NCBI GenBank assembly: GCA_963704875.1
Contig: CAVPIA010000008.1
Coordinates: forward strand, 1 to 64,000
Length of the DNA: 64,000 bases
Origin: CAMYOC01 sp963704875
GTDB taxonomy: Bacteria > Pseudomonadota > Gammaproteobacteria > Steroidobacterales > XN24
Reading direction: 5' to 3'
Shown here: in pieces, positions 8,990-16,422 of the stretch
Position numbering within the stretch: position 1 is the stretch's first letter
Layout: each line of letters begins with the position of its first letter
Notes under the pieces: model-generated
What the model saw: the letters and a program-made list of their open reading frames with translations, nothing else
What the model was told of the DNA's origin: nothing
The model's database searches: none
Position numbers and translations under genes: made by a program

Positions 8990-9921
8990 TGTTCAGTGCC
9001 ATGCGCAAAGCAGGTGTGCTGGCGCTCAACGGGCGCAATGCGAATTTCATCCTGCTGGAGAATCCGCGCAAGCTCTATCCGATTGTCGATAACAAGCTGC
9101 TGACCAAAGCGCTGGCGGAAAAACATAGTGTGCCTGTCCCGGAACTCTACGGCACCCTGTCTGCCCCGCATGATATCCGCGGACTGCCCGATCTGGTGGC
9201 GCAGCGTCAGTCTTTTGTGATCAAGCCTGCCCATGGCTCCGGCGGCGACGGCATCATAGTGATCGACTCACACCGGAAGAATCGTTACCGCACATGTAGC
9301 GGCCGCCTTTTCGATTGGGGCGAGCTCTCGCATCATCTGGCCAACATGATCAATGGCCAGTTCAGCCTGGGTGGCCATCCGGACAAGGCGATGGTCGAAT
9401 ACCGGGTACGTTTCGACTCAGTGTTCGACCAGGTCTGCTATCAGGGCGTGCCCGACATACGCATCATTGTCTATCGCGGGTATCCGGTGATGTCGATGGT
9501 GCGCCTGCCCACCCGTAGTTCACAGGGCAAGGCCAATCTGCATCAGGGCGCTCTGGGCGCCGGAATCTGTCTGGCCAGCGGCAAGACCATCAACGGGGTT
9601 CTCGGCAACGAGAGGATCGAGGAGCATCCGGATACCGCAGTCACCGTGACCGGCATCCAGATCCCGTTCTGGGAGGAGATGCTGAATATGGCCGCCAGCT
9701 GTTTCGAACTGACCGGGCTCGGCTATCTCGGTGTGGATCTGGTGCTTGATGCACGACTCGGTCCGTTGATGCTGGAATTAAATGCAAGACCTGGCCTGAA
9801 CATCCAGATCGCCAATGGCCAGGGGCTGTTACCAAGATTGGAAGAGATCCGGCAACTCCCGCCCGGGTCACTGTCGGCCGCGGATCGGGTCAATCTGTCC
9901 CGCGAGCGTTTCCGCCACTAG
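8989..9921 (+). CDS. ATP-grasp alpha-L-glutamate ligase-like protein (RimK-related)
   Basis: Cytoplasmic ATP-grasp enzyme of 310 residues expected to form an amide or peptide bond through an acyl-phosphate. The ATP-binding lysine and glycine loop is KPAHGSGGDGI (near residue 79). The metal-binding motif LELNARPGLNIQIAN (E and N ligands) is near residue 260. It overlaps the UUP1 gene by one base and belongs to the same operon. Homologous trios occur in many gammaproteobacteria, but the acceptor and the added residue are, as far as I know, not established. It is distinct from the second ATP-grasp gene at 37765. Confidence 0.88.
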   Translation: MFSAMRKAGVLALNGRNANFILLENPRKLYPIVDNKLLTKALAEKHSVPVPELYGTLSAPHDIRGLPDLVAQRQSFVIKPAHGSGGDGIIVIDSHRKNRYRTCSGRLFDWGELSHHLANMINGQFSLGGHPDKAMVEYRVRFDSVFDQVCYQGVPDIRIIVYRGYPVMSMVRLPTRSSQGKANLHQGALGAGICLASGKTINGVLGNERIEEHPDTAVTVTGIQIPFWEEMLNMAASCFELTGLGYLGVDLVLDARLGPLMLELNARPGLNIQIANGQGLLPRLEEIRQLPPGSLSAADRVNLSRERFRH

Positions 9922-9955
9922 CATCACTCGCTAGGGTCCTTAACTACCTGATCCG

Positions 9956-11449
9956 ATGCCCGCCAAAACCGCCATCCTCGCCATCGACCAGGGCACTACC
10001 AGCAGTCGTGCCATTGCCTTTGACGCCAGCGCAAACCCTGTCGGCACCGCCCAGCGAGAGTTTCCGCAGATCTATCCGGCGAACGGCTGGGTTGAGCACG
10101 ATCCGGAGATCATCTGGACGACGACGCTCGAAGTCGCGCGACAAGCCTTCGAAGCGGCGGAGGCAAAGGGCTACCACGTCGCGGCAATCGGGATCACCAA
10201 TCAACGTGAGACCACGCTGGTTTGGGATCGTCATTCAGGTAGAACAATCTACAACGCGATCGTCTGGCAGGACCGGCGTACCGCGGCCGCATGTGCCGCG
10301 CTCAAAAAAGCAGGCCTGGAGCCCGAATTGCGTGAATGTACCGGCCTGCTGCTCGATCCCTATTTCTCGGCACCCAAGCTCGCCTGGTTGCTGGATCACG
10401 TGGACGGCGCACGCAACCGTGCTGCGGCAGGTGAACTGGCCTTTGGCACCATCGACAGTTTCCTGATCTACCGCCTGACCGGTGGCCGTGTGCATGCCAC
10501 CGATGCGAGCAACGCCAGCCGGACCAATCTTTACAACCTGCGCACCCGCACCTGGGATGAGCGACTGCTGGAAATATTCCGGGTCCCGGAACAGATGCTG
10601 CCATGCATCCTGGACTGCGCCGCCGACTACGGACAGACAGAGCCTGCTCTGTTTGGCCGGCCGCTACCCATCTGTGGTGTCGCAGGTGACCAGCAGGCGG
10701 CCGCTATCGGCCAGTGCTGCTTCGAGCCCGGGTCCATCAAGGGCACCTACGGGACCGGTGCGTTCTTGATGGTCAATACCGGCGACAAGATCGTCGAGTC
10801 CAAACATCGTTTGCTGGCCACCGTGGGCTACCAGCTCGACGGAAAGACGAGCTATGCGCTGGAGGGCTCTATATTCGTCGCTGGTGCCGCGGTGCAGTGG
10901 CTGCGCGACGGGCTCGGCGTCATCGAACATTCTGCGGATACAGAAAAGCTGGCTCGCGGGCTGACCAGCAATGCCGGCGTCTACCTGGTACCGGCCTTTA
11001 CCGGCCTGGGCGCGCCCTACTGGGACCCGGATGCACGCGGCGCGATATTTGGACTCACTCGCGCCACTGGACCGGCCGAACTCGCCCGTGCCGCGCTGGA
11101 ATCGTCCGGCTACCAGACACGTGATTTGCTCGATGCCATGGCGGGCGACGGAGTGAAGCCTGTGTCGTTGCGGGTAGACGGTGGCATGGTGGCGAATGAC
11201 TGGTTCCTGGGCTTTATGGCCGACATTCTTGGGATCTCGGTCGAGCGGCCCCAGGTAATGGAGACCACAGCGCTTGGCGCCGCCTATCTGGCAGGCCGCA
11301 AGGCGAATGTCTATGGTCGCCCGGACGAGTTCGCAACCCTGTGGCGCAGCGACCGCAGAGTCGAGCCGCGGCTGCCGGCCGTGGAGCGAGAAGCGCTGCT
11401 GGCCGCCTGGCGCGACGCCGTAAGCCGTATCCTGCCTGACCGGGATTAG
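9956..11449 (+). CDS. glpK: Glycerol kinase
   Basis: FGGY-family kinase that phosphorylates glycerol to sn-glycerol 3-phosphate. The N-terminal phosphate-binding motif IDQGTTSSRAIAFD starts near residue 8. The substrate loop WVEHDPEIIW, the GVAGDQQAA motif (about residue 240) and the C-terminal ATP-site motif LRVDGGMVANDWF are all present. At 497 residues it is full length. No glpF, glpD or glpR lies next to it, so it is separated from the usual glycerol operon; the flanking genes are unrelated. Confidence 0.96.
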   Translation: MPAKTAILAIDQGTTSSRAIAFDASANPVGTAQREFPQIYPANGWVEHDPEIIWTTTLEVARQAFEAAEAKGYHVAAIGITNQRETTLVWDRHSGRTIYNAIVWQDRRTAAACAALKKAGLEPELRECTGLLLDPYFSAPKLAWLLDHVDGARNRAAAGELAFGTIDSFLIYRLTGGRVHATDASNASRTNLYNLRTRTWDERLLEIFRVPEQMLPCILDCAADYGQTEPALFGRPLPICGVAGDQQAAAIGQCCFEPGSIKGTYGTGAFLMVNTGDKIVESKHRLLATVGYQLDGKTSYALEGSIFVAGAAVQWLRDGLGVIEHSADTEKLARGLTSNAGVYLVPAFTGLGAPYWDPDARGAIFGLTRATGPAELARAALESSGYQTRDLLDAMAGDGVKPVSLRVDGGMVANDWFLGFMADILGISVERPQVMETTALGAAYLAGRKANVYGRPDEFATLWRSDRRVEPRLPAVEREALLAAWRDAVSRILPDRD

Positions 11450-11745
11450 AGCCTCTGGCCCGGCTTTCTGGTTGTCGTTTCCGCGACGTGCAGACACCTC
11501 GGGGAACCCGGCCATATCTGGAGGTCTTTGGCTCAGACAGAAGCTCAGGGCCTGGCAAATGCCGGGATTATCGACCAGGGATTTTGCTCATGTTAGTGGC
11601 GGGTGTTGGGGGCGGACGTTCGAAGGCCATGGCGGCCACCCGTAGCCGTGGCCTTTTTGCACAAACATTGAAGCATTTTGCCAAGCCCCGGGACTTCCCC
11701 GTTGGCAAGCTATCTGGCGGATCAATACTCGCCGGGAGCGACCAG
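11450..11745. other. Intergenic region between glpK and a small membrane-protein gene
   Basis: This 296-bp stretch was read on both strands. An open frame runs through part of it (from 11488) but has no ribosome-binding site and an erratic composition; the better start lies at 11746. No convincing terminator or RNA gene was recognised. Confidence 0.5.
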
Positions 11746-12057
11746 ATGCAAATCTTCGATATCGTCAATACCGTGCTGCTCGCCTATGTGATTGTGAGGC
11801 TGCACTTGGCAACGCGCCAACGGAATTTGCTGGACAGACGCAGAGATGCGAGAGAGGAGTATTTCTTCAGGCTGATGCCCGAATTGCCGATCCAGGAGAT
11901 GGAACGCCTTATCAGCATCGCCGAGGCGTCAGATGAGCCGAGCAGTGAAGCAAGAGCCGCTGCTCGCGAACACAGGCAGCTGCGGGAGATGATTCAGACC
12001 CTGGCCCGAGAGGCCCCGATGGGTCCAAAAGCGGCCAATGACTACCGGGGGGCTTGA
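11746..12057 (+). CDS. Small hypothetical membrane-anchored protein (103 aa)
   Basis: Not recognised as a known family. The predicted product has one short N-terminal hydrophobic segment (about residues 3-18, IFDIVNTVLLAYVIV). After it comes a strongly charged, Arg/Glu-rich helical region that would be cytoplasmic, then an Ala/Glu-rich stretch with coiled-coil character (about 65-90). The ATG at 11746 is preceded by GGGAG at good spacing, so it is preferred over the upstream in-frame GTG/ATG codons. It stands alone between glpK and the convergent lipoprotein gene. It could be a membrane-tethered regulatory or adaptor peptide, but nothing in the sequence assigns a function. Confidence 0.6.
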   Translation: MQIFDIVNTVLLAYVIVRLHLATRQRNLLDRRRDAREEYFFRLMPELPIQEMERLISIAEASDEPSSEARAAAREHRQLREMIQTLAREAPMGPKAANDYRGA

Positions 12058-12261
12058 TCAGGTCCATGCGACTTATTGCCGCGCTGCCTGTGCTGCTCGC
12101 GACGATCCGCGCGCAGGGCGTGATCCGAACTCACCTCTGAAAACACCTGGGCGCTTGCCAACTGCCTGGCATGCCGCCAGCCGCTACCCGCACTCGCGGC
12201 ACACGGGGGCGGCATTGCGCACGAACCTGCCACGCTCAAGTGGCAACATGCGACCGCATTA

Positions 12262-14397
12262 CTAGTTATCTCTTTCAACTGCTCCGATATCGCCGAGCAG
12301 ATCCGCAGGTCTGGGGTTACCCAGCTGATCATCGTCCAGCGGATTGACGCCCAGCGTCCTCTCGGCAAGATGCACTGCGATGCCATTAAAATAGCTGACA
12401 CCAAGACCAAACAGTGACGTCCAGACATCGTCGTTCACCCTGGCCGGACCCAGGTTGTTGATCTGATCCACGTTGACTTCCGCAAGCTCGTCCCCAAGCG
12501 CAGCATCGAGATGATGCCAGAACTCGATATAGGCATGGTTATGCTCGAATTGGGGCCAGGTCTGCGCCGGACCGCACCAGTACGCCTGTTCAAGGGTGTC
12601 TATGGTGGCGTTGTTGCAATTGGCATATTGCTGGGATCCCGCCGCGTCCGGATCGATATCTGACAGGTACCCCTGAAAATAGTCCCGGAACTCACTCTCG
12701 AAAGCGGGTTGCCCGTAAACATCCTGGATCTGATCCAGCATCAGCGGAAGAAGAAGCGGGTTTCTGCCTTCATTCTGTTGTCCGACCAACTCACCGAGGA
12801 CCTCGGTCACGTTGTAGTTTCCGCTGGGAATCTGGTCCAGAGCGCTACCCGCGGGCGGGTAATAGAGCACCGCAAAGGGATCGACTTCTACGCCGGAGGA
12901 ATCGATAACGGCAGACAGCGTCGCGCTGCCGAGTACATCACCAGGGTCCACGCCATCCTGATCATCCACTTTCGGATAGTGTTTTCGCGACAATGAAGCC
13001 CAGCCTGGCTCGCCAATCGGCACCAGTGTCTGGCCAAAATCGATGACCCCGACCCGGTTATATCCCATGCTGCGAAATTCGAAAACGGATCCGGTAAAAA
13101 TATCGTGCGGATAAACGCTTCCGATCGTATAGCCATCAGGTGCGATGCCGTTGATCTCGTGAACGGTGTTCCCGACGACAATGGAATGACCAATAATCAT
13201 GTCTTCCACAGCGTGGGCGTTGCCTATGGTCGCGGCGATACCGCCCGCCATATTCGGTTTATCCAGCTCAGTGTTCCGCGGTTTTCCAAACACCTGGTTT
13301 TCAACAATGGTGCTGCCTTGAACCTGCATGTATCCGTTGGACATATACAGACCGCCGCCCCGCCAGTATCCGATATCCAGCAGGTCAAACAGGAAAGCCG
13401 GAAGCGCTGGTGGCTCGACAAGATTCCTCGCGATGGTGCTATTTTCAACATGAATTCTTGTAGACAGCCCAATACCTCCGCCGTCCGAGTACACGCCGCC
13501 GCCGTAGGCAAAGAGTCCGGCAATCCGGTTTTCTGTGATCGATGAGCGACGAATAGAGGAAACGCTGATTCTCGTATCACGTCCGCCGACAGAAAAAACG
13601 CCGCCTCCGGCCGCTCCTCCGCCGTAAACCGTATTGCCGCTGACAATACAATTGTCCATCACGACGGTATCTGCATAGACGCCACCGCCGTAGGCTCCGC
13701 CGTCACGAGACGTATCGGTATCGTCACCAACCGCATGATTGTTGTAAATGGTGCAGCCATTTAAGGTCGCAAGCCCCCAGACGGCGAGTCCCGCACCTCT
13801 TGCCAGCGTGGACGTCTGATTGTCATCCGGATGCTGACCGACGTTCTCCGCCACATCGAAAACACTGTTGCCACCGGTGATCGCAACATTGGTCAATGCA
13901 AGATTACCGGACACAGCCAGCACCCTTGCGGGCTCTGCGCCGTCCCAGCTTATGGTGATGCCGTCCGAAAGATTCGACGCATCGATGACAACGTTCTTGT
14001 TGGCGAAGAGCGCTGACTTGCCGTAGTCCCGGTCGAAATAGCCGACGAGATACGAGATATTGTTCGCCTCGTCAAAACCCATCACCTCGCCGCGCAGCAC
14101 AGTGTGTTCTTCGCCGACAAAGATCAGACTGATCGTGCTGCCATTGAGAGTTTGATCGAACGTGATCGTCTGGCCAGAGGATGCGGATGCGAGCGCAGAG
14201 CGAAGCGTTACTGTTCCGTCGGCAGGCGACGCATCGTCCAGCAGGCTGTTGACGACAATCGGAGACAGCGAGGAACCACCTCCTGTGCCTCCACCGCCTC
14301 CGCCGCAGGCAGAAAAGCCGATCAGTGCCAGCAGACCCAATAGTGTGGTTCCGGCAATTCGGTACAAACCACGATCGGGAGACCACTTATTTGTCAT
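12262..14397 (-). CDS. Large outer-surface lipoprotein with right-handed beta-helix and choice-of-anchor Q-type C-terminus
   Basis: A 711-residue secreted protein. The N-terminus carries a lipoprotein signal: a hydrophobic segment ending ALIGFSAC, followed by a glycine-rich flexible tether. Next come parallel beta-helix-like turns (about 130-430) with repeated Asn/Gly/Ser-rich strands such as GGGVYSDGGG and NSTIARNLV. The C-terminus ends in DLLGDIGAVERDN, the signature seen at the end of choice-of-anchor Q / CSLREA-type proteins. A GGAG ribosome-binding site precedes the ATG. The expected location is the cell surface. A polysaccharide-binding or adhesin-like role is inference from the fold. 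Confidence 0.75.
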   Translation of the reverse strand: MTNKWSPDRGLYRIAGTTLLGLLALIGFSACGGGGGGTGGGSSLSPIVVNSLLDDASPADGTVTLRSALASASSGQTITFDQTLNGSTISLIFVGEEHTVLRGEVMGFDEANNISYLVGYFDRDYGKSALFANKNVVIDASNLSDGITISWDGAEPARVLAVSGNLALTNVAITGGNSVFDVAENVGQHPDDNQTSTLARGAGLAVWGLATLNGCTIYNNHAVGDDTDTSRDGGAYGGGVYADTVVMDNCIVSGNTVYGGGAAGGGVFSVGGRDTRISVSSIRRSSITENRIAGLFAYGGGVYSDGGGIGLSTRIHVENSTIARNLVEPPALPAFLFDLLDIGYWRGGGLYMSNGYMQVQGSTIVENQVFGKPRNTELDKPNMAGGIAATIGNAHAVEDMIIGHSIVVGNTVHEINGIAPDGYTIGSVYPHDIFTGSVFEFRSMGYNRVGVIDFGQTLVPIGEPGWASLSRKHYPKVDDQDGVDPGDVLGSATLSAVIDSSGVEVDPFAVLYYPPAGSALDQIPSGNYNVTEVLGELVGQQNEGRNPLLLPLMLDQIQDVYGQPAFESEFRDYFQGYLSDIDPDAAGSQQYANCNNATIDTLEQAYWCGPAQTWPQFEHNHAYIEFWHHLDAALGDELAEVNVDQINNLGPARVNDDVWTSLFGLGVSYFNGIAVHLAERTLGVNPLDDDQLGNPRPADLLGDIGAVERDN

Positions 14398-14439
14398 TCC
14401 AGAACTCCAAAATTATCCCGCCTGCTACGCTCCATAGCT

Positions 14440-14485
14440 GATCGGTACATCGATGATTGGCGCATTGATGATTGGTAGATTGATG
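14440..14485. repeat. Short tandem repeat, 15-bp unit, upstream of the beta-helix lipoprotein gene
   Basis: GATGATTGGCGCATT at 14452-14466 is followed by GATGATTGGTAGATT at 14467-14481 and a further GATG. A related GATCGGTACATC lies just before. The repeat sits 50-90 bp upstream of the minus-strand ATG at 14397, where promoter or operator sequences are expected. It could be an iteron-like binding site or simple slippage. Confidence 0.55.
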
Positions 14486-14658
14486 CTCTATACCGGCAAA
14501 TATACGAACCCAAAGGCTTTGAATATAGTCTTCTTGCTGCACTGCCTGGTCCTAATCGGTCAAGGTTGGCTAGTAAGGGCCGTGTAGCTGGTATCGAACT
14601 CCGGATTGAACATTTTGCTGTGTCCATCTCCGTCTGGGAAGACGGCCGGGGAGTATCA

Positions 14659-14680
14659 GTCGGCCTCGGATCGAACCGCG
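14659..14680. repeat. Diverged fragment of the hairpin-rich insert end
   Basis: The sequence GTCGGCCTCGGATCGAACC here resembles the right boundary of the 83-bp insert found in the two split tRNA copies (GTCGGCCTCGGTTCGAACC at 15069 and 15381). The surrounding 14486-14720 segment carries inverted GTATCAG/CTGATAC arms and a GGGTTCGAACCC palindrome, but no complete tRNA could be folded from it. Confidence 0.4.
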
Positions 14681-14720
14681 ATCGTCTGATACAGCGGGTT
14701 CGAACCCAGGTCTGCGTCGG

Positions 14721-14761
14721 AATGAAAAGCAAAAAAGGGGCCGCATGGGCCCCCTTTTTGC
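14721..14761 (-). terminator. Rho-independent terminator of tRNA-Ser
   Basis: On the minus strand an A-rich/GC-rich stem (AAAAAGGGGG-CCC with a short CATGC-type loop and GGGCCCC complement) is followed by TTTTTTGCTTTTC. The stem pairs through both the GC core and the A/T flanks. It lies about 20 nt beyond the encoded CCA end of the tRNA, the expected place for termination. Confidence 0.85.
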
Positions 14762-14779
14762 TTTTGCTCTGCCGGAGAC

Positions 14780-14870
<91 letters not shown>

Positions 14871-14887
14871 GGAAATTGAGGACGCGG

Positions 14888-14893
14888 AATATA
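14888..14893 (-). promoter_or_regulatory. Candidate -10 element for tRNA-Ser
   Basis: TATATT on the minus strand lies 17 nt upstream of the tRNA 5' end, which would give a leader of about 10 nt. A -35 match is poor. The same segment is duplicated without change upstream of both split copies (15171-15176 and 15483-15488), so these could be transcribed too. Confidence 0.45.
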
Positions 14894-14983
14894 ACCCGCC
14901 ACCTGTACCGTGGCTGCCACTCCAGGCATCAATCAACATTGCTTCCGGCTCTTGATCAGAAATCTGACTCCCCTGGAGTCAAT

Positions 14984-15153
14984 AGAGGGCGGGATTGACT
15001 CGGTCGCTTCGCGATCTCGCCCCTGCGGGGCAGCGTCGCATGCGCTCCGCTGTCTGTCGGCCGACTGCGTCGGCCTCGGTTCGAACCCGCGGTACGGGGT
15101 TACCGTACACTTGCTTTCCAAGCAAGCGCCTTCGACCGCTCGGCCACCTCTCC
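14984..15153 (-). pseudogene. Split tRNA-Ser(GGA) copy 2, interrupted in the T-loop
   Basis: 15153 down to 15080 is identical to the intact tRNA-Ser from its 5' end to the T-loop. The sequence is then interrupted by an 83-bp insert (15079-14997) and resumes with the T-arm/acceptor fragment AATCCCGCCCTCT (14996-14984). The last acceptor bases, the discriminator and CCA are missing. It cannot form a normal tRNA unless the insert is removed and the 3' end repaired, so it is called a pseudogene. Confidence 0.8.
14997..15079. mobile_element. 83-bp hairpin-rich insert in tRNA-Ser copy 2 (REP-like candidate)
   Basis: The insert begins GACTCGGTCGC and ends GGCCTCGG. It contains four short perfect palindromes in a row: TCGC-ttc-GCGA, GCCCC-tgc-GGGGC, AGCG/CGCT arms around GCATGC, and GGCCGAC-tgc-GTCGGCC (15059-15075). 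It codes for nothing and resembles non-autonomous palindromic elements. Whether it moved by transposition or was only copied by duplication is unknown. Confidence 0.45.
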
Positions 15154-15269
15154 GGAAATTGAGGACGCGGAATATAACCCGCCACCTGTACCGTGGCAAT
15201 TTCGCTCACCACCTGGCCTGTCCATGCTGCCAGGCATCAAATCAACATTGCTTCCGGCTCTTGATCAGA

Positions 15270-15294
15270 AATCTGACTCCCCTGGAGTCAGATT
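15270..15294. repeat. Perfect hairpin with 11-bp arms, repeated in each unit
   Basis: AATCTGACTCC and GGAGTCAGATT flank a CCT loop. The same structure is found at 15582-15606 and, shortened to 6-bp arms, at 14966-14980. There is no T-tract on either strand, so it is not a standard terminator. It may stabilise transcripts or mark a recombination junction. Confidence 0.7.
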
Positions 15295-15295
15295 C

Positions 15296-15465
15296 AGAGG
15301 GCGGGATTGACTCGGTCGCTTCGCGATCTCGCCCCTGCGGGGCAGCGTCGCATGCGCTCCGCTGTCTGTCGGCCGACTGCGTCGGCCTCGGTTCGAACCC
15401 GCGGTACGGGGTTACCGTACACTTGCTTTCCAAGCAAGCGCCTTCGACCGCTCGGCCACCTCTCC
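15296..15465 (-). pseudogene. Split tRNA-Ser(GGA) copy 3, interrupted in the T-loop
   Basis: Same organisation as copy 2: the tRNA body from the 5' end to the T-loop at 15465-15392, an 83-bp insert at 15391-15309, and the 3' fragment AATCCCGCCCTCT at 15308-15296. Beyond that the flank is the 11-bp-arm hairpin instead of an acceptor end with CCA. The anticodon arm and variable arm are intact. Confidence 0.8.
15309..15391. mobile_element. 83-bp hairpin-rich insert in tRNA-Ser copy 3
   Basis: Same length and apparently identical sequence to the insert at 14997-15079, at exactly the same position in the T-loop. This points to duplication of an already split unit rather than two independent insertions. 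Confidence 0.45.
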
Positions 15466-15672
15466 GGAAATTGAGGACGCGGAATATAACCCGCCACCTG
15501 TACCGTGGCAATTTCGCTCACCACGTGGCCTGTCCATGCTGCCAGGCATCAAATCAACATTGCTTCCGGCTCTTGATCAGAAATCTGACTCCCCTGGAGT
15601 CAGATTCAGAGGGCAGGCTCCGAAAAACAGCCAGCAGCCTGCCCCTTCTGCCCACGGCCGCCCTGCGAGGCC

Positions 15673-16422
15673 TCACAGCACGTCCAGGATGCGCTCGCTG
15701 GTAATCTGCCACTTGGCTGGCCCACCATCGACCAGGATGACTTCCTTGAGCACCGAACGAACATTAGGCGCATCGCCGAACTGCTGCACGAACACCGCTT
15801 TGGTGTTGCCATCCGCCTGGATCTCGACTTCGAGACTGTCCAGATCTACCCGGGTGCTCGCCGGGAAAGTAAAACGCTCGCGCTGGGTGTTGATCCAGTC
15901 GGCATGATCCTGATATCCGGCCGGGGCAAACTCGGGTGTATAAAACATGAAGTATTCATCGGCGTCGCGCTGACTCCAGACGTCCGCCCATTCAACCAGG
16001 AACTGGGCGATCCTGTTGGTAAGAATGGAGGCGCCGGGAATCAGTTGGTTCGGCGAGCCAGATCCAGCTGAGGCGGCACCGGGATTCAGCGCCAGGGGGT
16101 TGGGCTCGGCCATCGCCAGTTGCGCCACAGGCAAACCGTCCGGATTGGGGGCGCCGGGCTGAGCAAAGTACCGCGGCGGACGCTCCAGGCAGATACCGTC
16201 GTTGGCTTTGACCACGGCCTGACGTGGGCCCTGCGGGACCGGCATCGCCATATCCGGGTCCGGTGCGGCAAGACCCTCGGGCACCTTCAGCGGACTCGAC
16301 AAGGTCGCGTCGATATAGGCAGGGTTTATCTTGCAATTCTTTGTCTTGTCGCTGAAAGGACTGCAGCCGATCGCGCCCGTAAGGGTAACCAGCAATAACA
16401 GGATCAGGCGGTGCCGACTCAC
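15673..16422 (-). CDS. BamC-like lipoprotein with a C-terminal NTF2-like (Cds6-type) domain
   Basis: A 249-residue lipoprotein. The signal segment LILLLLVTLTGAIGC ends at the lipidated Cys near residue 20. The following DATLSSPLKVPEGL segment resembles the unstructured N-terminus of BamC, and the gene sits directly after dapA exactly where bamC/nlpB lies in enteric bacteria. The C-terminal half (about residues 135-249, VEWADVWSQRDADEYFMFY to ITSERILDVL) looks instead like the NTF2-like domain of Cds6/LD-transpeptidase-associated proteins. The helix-grip domains of BamC were not recognised. The start overlaps the dapA stop by 4 bp. Confidence 0.7.
   Translation of the reverse strand: MSRHRLILLLLVTLTGAIGCSPFSDKTKNCKINPAYIDATLSSPLKVPEGLAAPDPDMAMPVPQGPRQAVVKANDGICLERPPRYFAQPGAPNPDGLPVAQLAMAEPNPLALNPGAASAGSGSPNQLIPGASILTNRIAQFLVEWADVWSQRDADEYFMFYTPEFAPAGYQDHADWINTQRERFTFPASTRVDLDSLEVEIQADGNTKAVFVQQFGDAPNVRSVLKEVILVDGGPAKWQITSERILDVL

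Noticed and set aside
10664..11515. 283-codon minus-strand open frame antisense to glpK
   Set aside because: Shadow of a clear glycerol kinase gene.
14659..14720. Additional tRNA gene with a GGGTTCGAACCC T-arm-like segment
   Set aside because: No acceptor, D-arm or anticodon arm could be folded around it; the palindrome alone gives the resemblance.
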